Of a DNA stretch of 7,607 nt, positions 1 to 5,218 are shown in pieces. Source of the stretch: Actinomycetota bacterium (GTDB lineage: Bacteria; Actinomycetota; UBA4738). The position numbers and the translations under genes are program-made. Within the stretch, counting starts at the first letter, position 1. Each line of letters begins with the position of its first letter. The stretch spans positions 476 through 8,082 of the forward strand of contig VAYJ01000168.1 in NCBI GenBank assembly GCA_005888465.1. The letters run 5' to 3'. The notes under the pieces are model-generated. The model worked only from the letters and a program-made list of their open reading frames with translations. It was not told the DNA's origin and made no database searches.

Positions 1-374
1 TCCTGACGTTCTTCTTCCGGCACATGCTCAAGCTGATCGAGGCCGGGAGCGTGTACGTCGCGCAGCCGCCGCTCTACCGGGTGAAGACAGACGGGACGTA
101 CCGCTACGTCCACGACGAGAAGGCGCTCGAGGAGCTGCGTGCCGCGAACGGGCACAAGAAGATGGACATCCAGCGGTTCAAGGGCCTCGCGGAAATGGAG
201 GCCCAACAGCTCTGGGAGTCCGCGATGAACCCTGAGACGCGTGTGCTGAAGCAGGTCACGGTCGAGGACGCAGCGTCGGCCGACCGAATGTTCTCGATCC
301 TCATGGGCGAGGATGTCGAGGCCCGGCGGGAGTTCATCCAGCAGAACGCCAAGGAAGCGTTCATCGACGCGTAG
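1..374 (+). CDS. gyrB: DNA gyrase subunit B, C-terminal end (partial)
   Basis: This is the last 123 complete codons of the ATPase/TOPRIM subunit of DNA gyrase, which pairs with GyrA to introduce negative supercoils using ATP. The frame is open from base 3 and begins LTFFFRHM, followed by AQPPLYRV, both hallmarks of the GyrB TOPRIM region. It continues with the IQRFKGL segment and the LWESAMNPETR and LMGEDVEARREFIQQNA segments of the C-terminal tail. There is no large insert before IQRFKGL, as in Gram-positive rather than proteobacterial GyrB. The near-invariant KGLGEM motif reads KGLAEM here (Ala codon 189-191). The stop TAG at 372-374 touches the gyrA start, so the two subunits are cotranscribed and probably translationally coupled. 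The 5' end lies outside the window. The identity is seen directly in the sequence motifs. Confidence 0.97.
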   Translation, partial: LTFFFRHMLKLIEAGSVYVAQPPLYRVKTDGTYRYVHDEKALEELRAANGHKKMDIQRFKGLAEMEAQQLWESAMNPETRVLKQVTVEDAASADRMFSILMGEDVEARREFIQQNAKEAFIDA

Positions 375-2807
375 ATGGCCGTCGCGGAACGCATCGAGCC
401 TGTCGTCATCGAGGAGGAGATCCAGTCCTCCTTCATCGACTACGCGATGTCCGTCATCGTCTCGCGAGCGCTGCCGGACGTGCGCGACGGCCTCAAGCCC
501 GTGCATCGGCGAATCCTGTTCTCGATGCTCGAGGGGAACCTCACCCCGGATCGCCCCCGGCGCAAGTCGGCCTCGGCGGTCGGCGATGTCATCAAGAAGT
601 ACCACCCCCACGGCGAGGGAGCCGTCTACGATGCGCTCGTCCGCCTGGCACAGGACTTCTCGCTTCGCTATCCGCTGATCGACCCGCAGGGGAACTTCGG
701 TTCGATCGACGGCGACCCCGCAGGGGCGATGCGGTACACCGAAGCGCGCCTCGCTCCGCTCGCGATGGAGCTCCTGCGCGACATCGACAAGGAGACCGTC
801 GAGTTCGTCCCCAACTTCGACGGGTACGAGCAGGAGCCGGTGGTGCTCCCCTCGCGGCTGCCGAACCTGCTGGTCAACGGCTCGCAGGGGATCGCGGTGG
901 GCATGGCGACGAACATCCCCCCGCACAACCTGGGCGAGGTCATGGACGCGGTGGTGGCCACGATCGAGAACCCCGACATCTCGATCAAGGAGCTCATGAA
1001 GAAGGTTCGGGGACCCGACTTCCCGACCGCCGGCCTCATCATCGGCCGCGACGGGATCCGCGACGCGTACGAGACGGGCCGCGGCTCCATCAAGATGCGC
1101 GCGCGGGTGGTCATCGAGGAGGGTCGACTGGGGCGCGAGCGAGTGGTCGTGACCGAGCTCCCCTACATGGTGAACAAGGCGCGCCTCGCCGAGAAGATCG
1201 CGCTGCTTGTCAACACCCGCAAGATCGGCGACATCGCGGACCTCAAGGACGAGTCCAGCGGCCGCGGCGGTATGCGCCTGGTGATCGATCTGAAGAAGGG
1301 CGCCAACGCGCAGATCGTCCTGAACCAGCTCTACAAGCACACCCAACTGCAGGACAGCTTCGGCGTGATCATGCTCGCGCTCGTGGACGGCGTGCCGCGC
1401 ACGCTGAACCTCAAGCAGTTCATCCGCCACTACATCGATCACCAGGTCGTCGTGGTGACGCGCCGAACGCGCTTCGACCTTCGCAAGGCGGAGGAACGCG
1501 ACCATATCGTCCAGGGCCTCCTGATCGCGCTCGCGCACATCGATGAGGTGATCAAGGTCATCCGTGCCGCTGCGGACTCTGATGAGGCGCGGACGAAGCT
1601 CATGGCCAGGTTCGAGCTCTCCGAGATCCAGGCGAACTACATCCTGGACATGCCGCTCCGCCGGCTGACCCGGCTCGAGCGGAAGAAGCTCGAAGACGAG
1701 CACAAGGAGCTGCTCGCCACCATCAAGCGCCTCAAGGGGCTGCTCAAGGACCCCGCCGCGCTCCTCGGCGTCGTGAAGGAGGAGCTCCTGGAGATCCGCG
1801 CGAAGTTCGCGGACGCTCGCCGGACCGAGATCCGCGCGGACGAGGGCGACCCCGAGCTCGAGGACCTGATCCAGGAGCAGGACGTGGTCATCACGATCAC
1901 GCGCACGGGATATGTGAAGAGGCTCCCGATCGAGACCTACCGGCGTCAGGGCCGAGGCGGCCGGGGGGTGATCGGTGCGAACCTGAAGCTGGACGACATC
2001 ATCGTGCAGGTGTTCACGACCACCACGCACCACTGGCTGCTGGTGCTGACCAACCGCGGGAAGGTCTATCGGACGAAGGTCCACGAGGTGCCCGAGGGGT
2101 CCCGGACGGGGCGCGGCACCTACGTCGCGAACCTCCCCGGGATGGGGTTCGGACCTGAGGAGCGGATCGCCTCGGTGATCGACCTCAAGGAGTACGAGGA
2201 CGGGAAGTTCCTCGTGTTCGCGACCAAGCGCGGCCTGGTCAAGAAGACGGCGCTCGCCGAGTACGACTCGCCGCGCACCGGGCTCGCCGCCATCAACCTG
2301 AAGGACGACGACGAGCTGATCGGGACCATCCTCACCACCGGGCGCGACGACCTGATCCTGGTGACGCGTCAGGGCCAGGCGATCCGCTTCTCAGAAGCGA
2401 GCGCCCGCCCGATGGGCCGGGCAACCGGCGGGGTGATCGGCATGCGCCTACGCGAGAGCGACGAGGTCATCGCCATGGTCGCGACGAGCCAGGGCGACGG
2501 CCTGCTCACGGTCACCGACAACGGCTTCGGGAAGCGGACCCCGTTCGAGGAGTATCCGCGCAAGGGGCGCGGGGGACTCGGCGTCCAGACGGCGAAGCTC
2601 ACCTCCAGGGTTGGCAAGCTCGCGGGCGCGTTCCCGATCCGCAAGGACCAGGACATCCTGGTCATCGCCAACGACGGCGTCGTCATCCGCGTGCCCGCGG
2701 TGCAGGTGCGCAAGGCGGGCCGCGCGACGCAGGGTGTTCGCGTTATGCGCCTGGAGCGCGGTCGGTCGGTGGTCGCCGTCGCGCCCGTCATCATGCAGGT
2801 GGAGTGA
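375..2807 (+). CDS. gyrA: DNA gyrase subunit A
   Basis: This 810-residue protein is the DNA breakage-reunion subunit of gyrase, slightly shorter than most GyrA (about 800-900). The winged-helix region carries DGLKPVHRRIL (residues 38-48) and AMRYTEARL, in which Tyr121 is the expected catalytic tyrosine. The quinolone-determining segment reads KYHPHGEGAVYDAL (75-88): Glu81 and Gly82 stand where E. coli has Asp82 and Ser83, while the Asp87 equivalent is kept as Asp86. The C-terminal pinwheel domain contains the GyrA box QGRGGRG at 525-531, which marks gyrase rather than topoisomerase IV, and a second box-like KGRGGLG in the last blade. There is no acidic C-terminal tail. The ATG follows the gyrB stop with no gap; AAGGAAG at about 350-356 is too far upstream for an ideal ribosome site, so coupling to gyrB is likely. 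The 3' end overlaps the convergent MFS gene. Confidence 0.98.
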   Translation: MAVAERIEPVVIEEEIQSSFIDYAMSVIVSRALPDVRDGLKPVHRRILFSMLEGNLTPDRPRRKSASAVGDVIKKYHPHGEGAVYDALVRLAQDFSLRYPLIDPQGNFGSIDGDPAGAMRYTEARLAPLAMELLRDIDKETVEFVPNFDGYEQEPVVLPSRLPNLLVNGSQGIAVGMATNIPPHNLGEVMDAVVATIENPDISIKELMKKVRGPDFPTAGLIIGRDGIRDAYETGRGSIKMRARVVIEEGRLGRERVVVTELPYMVNKARLAEKIALLVNTRKIGDIADLKDESSGRGGMRLVIDLKKGANAQIVLNQLYKHTQLQDSFGVIMLALVDGVPRTLNLKQFIRHYIDHQVVVVTRRTRFDLRKAEERDHIVQGLLIALAHIDEVIKVIRAAADSDEARTKLMARFELSEIQANYILDMPLRRLTRLERKKLEDEHKELLATIKRLKGLLKDPAALLGVVKEELLEIRAKFADARRTEIRADEGDPELEDLIQEQDVVITITRTGYVKRLPIETYRRQGRGGRGVIGANLKLDDIIVQVFTTTTHHWLLVLTNRGKVYRTKVHEVPEGSRTGRGTYVANLPGMGFGPEERIASVIDLKEYEDGKFLVFATKRGLVKKTALAEYDSPRTGLAAINLKDDDELIGTILTTGRDDLILVTRQGQAIRFSEASARPMGRATGGVIGMRLRESDEVIAMVATSQGDGLLTVTDNGFGKRTPFEEYPRKGRGGLGVQTAKLTSRVGKLAGAFPIRKDQDILVIANDGVVIRVPAVQVRKAGRATQGVRVMRLERGRSVVAVAPVIMQVE

Positions 2808-3993
2808 CCTCGGGGAACCGGACGCGGCGGAAGGTCGCGAGGAGCGTCAGGTCGTAGACGATCTTCAACCCACCGGCGGCGACGAAGGGGGAACCCACCG
2901 CAACCGTCTGCATCAGGTAGCCGCCCAGCGCGGACCCACCGGGCCGCACGAGATAGCGCGCGGTGTTCGTGTACGCCGCAGCGGCCGTCCGCTCCTCCGG
3001 ATCCACCACCGACGTCACGTAGGCCTGCCGGGCCGGGACGTCCATCTGGCTGATCGCGTACCGGGCGAGCAGCATCGCGACGGCCAGGGCGAAGGTGGGC
3101 ATCAGCGGGATCAGGATGAGCAGGACGTTCGATGGCAGATGCGTGAAGACCATGGTGTTCAGCATCCCGATGCGGTTCGCGAGCCAGCCGGCCGCGATCG
3201 AGGAGGCGGCCTGCAGGAGGCCGCTCGCGAAGAAGACGAGCCCGAGCACCTCGGTCGACACACCGAAGCGCCGGCGGAACCAGAACACCAGGAACGACCC
3301 GACGATGAACCCGCCGCCGAAGGAGTCCAGCGCGAACAGGGCGGAGAGCCGGGCGACGGTTCCCTTCGAGCGCACGAGCGGGAAGCGCCGCTCTCGGGAG
3401 AGCTCGTCGCCCGCCTCCACGGCGGCCGAGAGCCGGCTCGCCACGAGGGCGGCCGCGATCCCGACCGCCGGGAACGCCAGGAGGAACCGCTGGCTGGCCG
3501 GAATCGCGGGGAAGTACCGACGGAAGAAGTCCGGGCCGCCGGCGGCGAGGGCGCCGATGGAGCCCGCCAGGTAGGCCACGGCGTTGTAGCGGCCGAACGC
3601 CCGGTTGCGAGCTCTGGGCGACGGCGCGCCGTAGGGGATCATCGCCTGCTCCAAGGACGTGATCGGACCGGACTCGTTCGCGTCGGTCGAGATCGTTCCA
3701 GTGAGTGAGGCGATCACCAGCAGAGGGAGGGAGCGGGTGAAGGCGAACACCGCTCCCGCCAGCCCCATGAGCAGGAGAAGGCCGACGTAGAGCCTGCGCC
3801 GGCCGATTCGGTCGCCCCGAGTTCCCACAGCGATGGACATGACGGCGAAGCCCGCCAGCATGGCGGTGAACACCAGGGCCGCCTTGGCCGGAGAATACCC
3901 GCCGGCCGCGAGCTCCGCCCCGATCAGAATGCTCCCGAATCCGTACACGAGCGCCCGGAGTGCCTGGACGGCGAAGATCCGGCGGAGATCCAC
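2791..3993 (-). CDS. MFS family transporter, substrate unknown
   Basis: This encodes a membrane permease of the major facilitator superfamily, about 400 residues long with many hydrophobic segments, consistent with twelve helices in two halves. The loop between helices 2 and 3 carries the family signature GTRGDRIGRRR (residues 57-67 from the GTG start), and a weaker copy, GWLANRIG, sits at the matching place in the second half. A soluble-looking charged stretch (VEAGDELSRERRF) separates the halves. The substrate cannot be told from the sequence; efflux is a guess. Two starts are possible: GTG at 3993, placed 8 nt after a -10-like TATGGT and so suited to leaderless translation, or TTG at 4002, which overlaps that element. 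I prefer GTG. The gene lies opposite to its neighbours, between gyrA and DUF3566, and its last codons overlap the gyrA 3' end by 17 bp, with no visible terminator between them. Confidence 0.93.
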   Translation of the reverse strand: MDLRRIFAVQALRALVYGFGSILIGAELAAGGYSPAKAALVFTAMLAGFAVMSIAVGTRGDRIGRRRLYVGLLLLMGLAGAVFAFTRSLPLLVIASLTGTISTDANESGPITSLEQAMIPYGAPSPRARNRAFGRYNAVAYLAGSIGALAAGGPDFFRRYFPAIPASQRFLLAFPAVGIAAALVASRLSAAVEAGDELSRERRFPLVRSKGTVARLSALFALDSFGGGFIVGSFLVFWFRRRFGVSTEVLGLVFFASGLLQAASSIAAGWLANRIGMLNTMVFTHLPSNVLLILIPLMPTFALAVAMLLARYAISQMDVPARQAYVTSVVDPEERTAAAAYTNTARYLVRPGGSALGGYLMQTVAVGSPFVAAGGLKIVYDLTLLATFRRVRFPEVTPPA

Positions 3994-4001
3994 GGGGCCC
4001 A

Positions 4002-4007
4002 ACCATA
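4002..4007 (-). promoter_or_regulatory. Candidate -10 element for leaderless MFS transcript
   Basis: On the minus strand TATGGT fits the TANNNT -10 consensus and lies 8 nt before the GTG start of the MFS gene. No Shine-Dalgarno sequence is visible, so transcription could begin at or next to the start codon. I find no convincing -35 at 16-19 nt; a TCGACA exists but 21 nt away. Confidence 0.4.
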
Positions 4008-4174
4008 CTCAAGCTCTGCGCGCAGGCGTGTCGATGGTTGTAGACGAGTCGGTGGATGTCGGGGAGAATCGGGTACATCTCCGACCGGCACGAATCCACA
4101 GCCACCGTGGTAGAAGAGGTGACAACGGCCCGTGAGCAGGGACGTTGGAGAGGATTGGGGGACGAAGCGATCCG
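4008..4174. other. Divergent intergenic region, MFS / DUF3566
   Basis: This stretch separates the leftward MFS gene from the rightward DUF3566 gene and must hold at least one promoter for the latter if it is not read from gyrA. I see no clear -35/-10 pair for the plus strand. An imperfect inverted repeat, GTC-GG-GGAGA to TCTCC-GAC, spans 4058-4085 and could be an operator, but it is short and interrupted. GC content dips around 4030-4120, as expected of a promoter region. Confidence 0.4.
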
Positions 4175-4591
4175 ATGAAGGCAGCGATGCGGACGGTCGA
4201 GGCACCCCAGGGCGCCGATGAGGCCCGGGCCTCGGCGCGCAAGACCACCGTGGTCGTGCGGCGCCTGGAGCCCTGGTCGGTCCTGAAGTTCTCCCTGCTC
4301 TTCTACTTCTGCATGATGCTGATCGTGGTCTTCGCCCTGATCATCGTGTACTGGGCGCTGGCCGTCGTGGGCGTCTTGGACTCGATCGCGCACCTGCTCT
4401 CCACGGCGGGCTTCGGGTCGCCCAAGTCCGGCTTCAAGTTCCACGCGTTCTGGATCTTCTCCCGACTGCTCCTGATGGGCGTCGTCGGCGTGATCGTCTG
4501 GTCGTTCGTGAACCTCTTCGTCGCGCTCCTCTACAACCTGGTGTCGGACGTCGTGGGCGGCGTGCAGGTCACCTTGACCGAGAAGCGCTGA
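4175..4591 (+). CDS. DUF3566 family membrane protein
   Basis: This 138-residue protein of the actinobacterial DUF3566 family is normally encoded just after gyrA; its function is unknown. It is recognised by RRLEPWSVLKFS (residues 29-40) leading into the first membrane helix (about 38-62, ending IIVYWAL), then GVLDSI (66-71), a glycine-rich loop and a second helix (about 96-120) ending in LYNLVSDVVGGVQVTL. The N-terminus before the domain is only about 28 residues, without the long proline- or acid-rich extension seen in relatives such as the mycobacterial one. I chose ATG 4175, which follows a purine-rich GGGGGA. TTG 4145, preceded by CAGGGA, would add ten residues and cannot be excluded. The minus-strand MFS gene separates it from gyrA, so it probably has its own promoter. 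Confidence 0.88.
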   Translation: MKAAMRTVEAPQGADEARASARKTTVVVRRLEPWSVLKFSLLFYFCMMLIVVFALIIVYWALAVVGVLDSIAHLLSTAGFGSPKSGFKFHAFWIFSRLLLMGVVGVIVWSFVNLFVALLYNLVSDVVGGVQVTLTEKR

Positions 4592-4603
4592 CCCTACGGT
4601 CGA

Positions 4604-4633
4604 TTGACACGTTCGAGCGCGCCCGCGTAGGCT
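4604..4633 (+). promoter_or_regulatory. Promoter for tRNA-Ile remnant and DLW-39-like gene
   Basis: A perfect -35 TTGACA (4604-4609) and a -10 TAGGCT (4628-4633, fitting TANNNT) are separated by 18 bp, just after the DUF3566 stop. Transcription would start near 4640, about 33 nt before the tRNA 5' end, as is usual for a stable-RNA promoter. The promoter looks intact although the tRNA behind it is not. Confidence 0.75.
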
Positions 4634-4672
4634 CAAGCCCGCGAGCCACGGCTGAGGGCCGGCTCGGGCCGC

Positions 4673-4706
4673 GGGCCTGTAGCTCAGGCGGTTAGAGCGC
4701 ATCCCT
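4673..4706 (+). pseudogene. Truncated tRNA-Ile (5' half only)
   Basis: The sequence is a textbook tRNA 5' half: acceptor strand GGGCCTG (4673-4679), TA, D-stem GCTC/GAGC (4682-4685 and 4695-4698), and D-loop AGGCGGTTA. It continues with the 5' anticodon-stem strand and loop bases through CATCCCT (4700-4706), where the last T corresponds to U33. The 5' half resembles actinobacterial tRNA-Ile(GAT). The anticodon, the 3' anticodon strand, the T-arm and the matching acceptor strand CAGGCCC are absent; the sequence passes directly into the leader of the small gene at 4724. No 3' half occurs elsewhere in the window in a tRNA context, so a split exon with an intron inside the window is not supported. 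It is either a real deletion remnant or an assembly join. Confidence 0.8.
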
Positions 4707-4723
4707 AGAAGAAGGGTGGAAAG

Positions 4724-4855
4724 GTGAAGAAGTTTTTCCTGTTCGCCATGTTCGCCGCGGCGACGGCAGCGTTGGTCCAGTTCTTCAAGCGCCGTCGCGG
4801 CGCCGGGATGGACGAGAACGAGTGGCAGGAGCTCCCGCCCCCGGCCGGGAACTGA
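4724..4855 (+). CDS. DLW-39-like small protein
   Basis: A 43-codon gene starts at GTG 4724 and ends at TGA 4853-4855. The product begins MKKFFLFAMFAAATAALVQF, a hydrophobic segment of about 17 residues likely to sit in the membrane. It is followed by KRRRG and an acidic-aromatic tail, MDENEWQELPP. Size, the lysine-rich start, the single hydrophobic segment, the acidic tail around a tryptophan and the position beside gyrA, DUF3566 and tRNA-Ile all match the small actinobacterial DLW-39 family, though the eponymous D-L-W reads N-E-W here. The family's role is unknown. The ribosome site is probably AAGGGTGG (4712-4719). That site lies just behind the truncated tRNA, and GGGTG can pair with CATCC of the remnant (4700-4704), which might influence initiation. 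Confidence 0.7.
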   Translation: MKKFFLFAMFAAATAALVQFFKRRRGAGMDENEWQELPPPAGN

Positions 4856-4861
4856 ACCGTA

Positions 4862-4877
4862 GCCGCCGCCCGGCGGC
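4862..4877 (+). terminator. GC hairpin after the DLW-39-like gene
   Basis: GCCGCC (4862-4867) pairs with GGCGGC (4872-4877) around a 4-nt loop, 6 nt after the stop codon. There is no T-run after it, so it may only pause transcription or protect a 3' end. Transcription could continue into the structured region that follows. Confidence 0.4.
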
Positions 4878-4893
4878 GATCCATGTTTGCCAA

Positions 4894-4940
4894 GCCGCCT
4901 CCTTCCGTGCAGGATTGCTGCACGAGAGAAAGGAGGTGGT
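4894..4940 (+). promoter_or_regulatory. Hairpin sequestering a very strong Shine-Dalgarno sequence
   Basis: GCCGCCTCCTT (4894-4904) can pair over 11 bp, two of them G-U, with AAGGAGGTGGT (4930-4940). Inside it CGTGCAG (4906-4912) pairs perfectly with CTGCACG (4918-4924) around a GATTG loop, leaving a 1-by-5 internal loop. The outer 5' strand mimics the CCTCC end of 16S rRNA and fully covers the Shine-Dalgarno core. The pairing is read directly from the sequence; a regulatory role is inferred. Opening the hairpin would free the ribosome site for the 13-codon frame at 4946. Confidence 0.6.
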
Positions 4941-4942
4941 CC
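4927..4942 (+). promoter_or_regulatory. Extended Shine-Dalgarno, 16-nt match to the 16S tail
   Basis: AGAAAGGAGGTGGTCC is complementary to the common bacterial 16S 3' end (GGATCACCTCCTTTCT) at all 16 positions, with a single G-U pair. Ordinary ribosome sites here match 4-6 nt. It ends 3 nt before a TTG codon; the AGGAGG core is 9 nt from it, a usable distance. Confidence 0.65.
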
Positions 4943-4945
4943 AGC

Positions 4946-4987
4946 TTGCACATACCTGAAGCGACCCTCGAGGTGGCTGGCTGCTGA
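4946..4987 (+). CDS. Putative 13-codon micro-ORF
   Basis: The reading frame TTG to TGA would encode MHIPEATLEVAGC. It is supported only by its placement at proper distance from an exceptionally long Shine-Dalgarno sequence that is itself enclosed in a hairpin. I cannot assign a function. It could be a leader peptide whose translation governs folding of the RNA downstream, a functional micropeptide, or a chance frame behind a ribosome-trapping element. The stop codon lies inside the first arm (GCTGAGCC, 4983-4990) of a downstream inverted repeat, so a ribosome finishing the peptide would disrupt that stem. Confidence 0.4.
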   Translation: MHIPEATLEVAGC

Positions 4988-5016
4988 GCCGTCTCTCGAT
5001 CGGCTGAGGCTCAGCC
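4983..5016 (+). repeat. Overlapping inverted repeats after the micro-ORF
   Basis: GCTGAGCC (4983-4990) is complementary to GGCTCAGC (5008-5015). The latter is also half of a compact palindrome, GGCTGAG-G-CTCAGCC (5002-5016). The two pairings are mutually exclusive, the arrangement found in attenuators and switches, but no function is shown. Confidence 0.5.
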
Positions 5017-5152
5017 TCCGCCGGTCCGCCGGGACGGCCCCCGGCAGAATCCAAACCAGACCACCGGCCTCGCGGGCCCCGGGCAGGTCGACCCCGGGCG
5101 GCGGCACCGATCGCCGAAGCGCTCGCGAGGCAGGGCAGCATGAACAGGAGCA

Positions 5153-5189
5153 CGAAATGGGACCGGTCACTCGTACCGGTCCCATTTCG
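5153..5189 (+). terminator. Strong hairpin terminator
   Basis: CGAAATGGGACCGGT (5153-5167) and its exact reverse complement (5175-5189) form a perfect 15-bp stem with a 7-nt loop, CACTCGT. The stem has AAA on its left base and TTT on its right, a bidirectional terminator layout, although the T-tract is only three bases and inside the stem. It would end the transcript carrying the DLW-39-like gene and micro-ORF and insulate the GNAT gene that begins 29 bp later. Confidence 0.75.
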
Positions 5190-5204
5190 CTGTTCGGGCG
5201 CACG

Positions 5205-5210
5205 TAGACT
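5205..5210 (+). promoter_or_regulatory. Candidate -10 element for a leaderless GNAT transcript
   Basis: TAGACT fits TANNNT and lies 8 nt before the ATG at 5219, the same spacing as TATGGT before the MFS start. No ribosome site precedes the ATG, so the transcript may start at the start codon. No -35 is evident; the expected place falls inside the terminator hairpin. Confidence 0.45.
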
Positions 5211-5218
5211 CCGCGGCG

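Larger units (their letters stand above)
4856..5218 (+). other. Gene-free structured region, candidate small transcript
   Basis: This 363-bp gap holds no conventional gene on either strand that I can support. It contains in order the GC hairpin, the Shine-Dalgarno hairpin, the micro-ORF, competing inverted repeats, and a very GC-rich stretch (5017-5150). In that stretch are short repeats such as the GCCGG copies, the palindrome GGTCGACC (5086-5093) and two CCCCGGG copies (5077-5083 and 5092-5098). The region ends in the 15-bp hairpin at 5153-5189 and the -10-like element of the next gene. No convincing promoter is visible at 4856-4893, so the RNA would most likely be read from the promoter at 4604. 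Confidence 0.5.

Noticed and set aside
4058..4085. Inverted repeat GTC-GG-GGAGA / TCTCC-GAC as an operator or hairpin
   Set aside because: The pairing needs a two-base bulge and competes with an equally short GATGT/ACATC stem; too weak to call as a separate feature.
4673..4720. tRNA interrupted by a group I intron at the anticodon
   Set aside because: Bacterial group I introns do insert in anticodon loops, but no 3' exon (T-arm plus CAGGCCC acceptor strand) is found downstream and a small gene starts 18 nt after the break.
4927..4942. Fragment of an antisense or truncated 16S rRNA gene
   Set aside because: The match to the 16S 3' end stops at GGTCC; flanking bases do not continue into the helix 45 sequence, so it is not an rRNA remnant.
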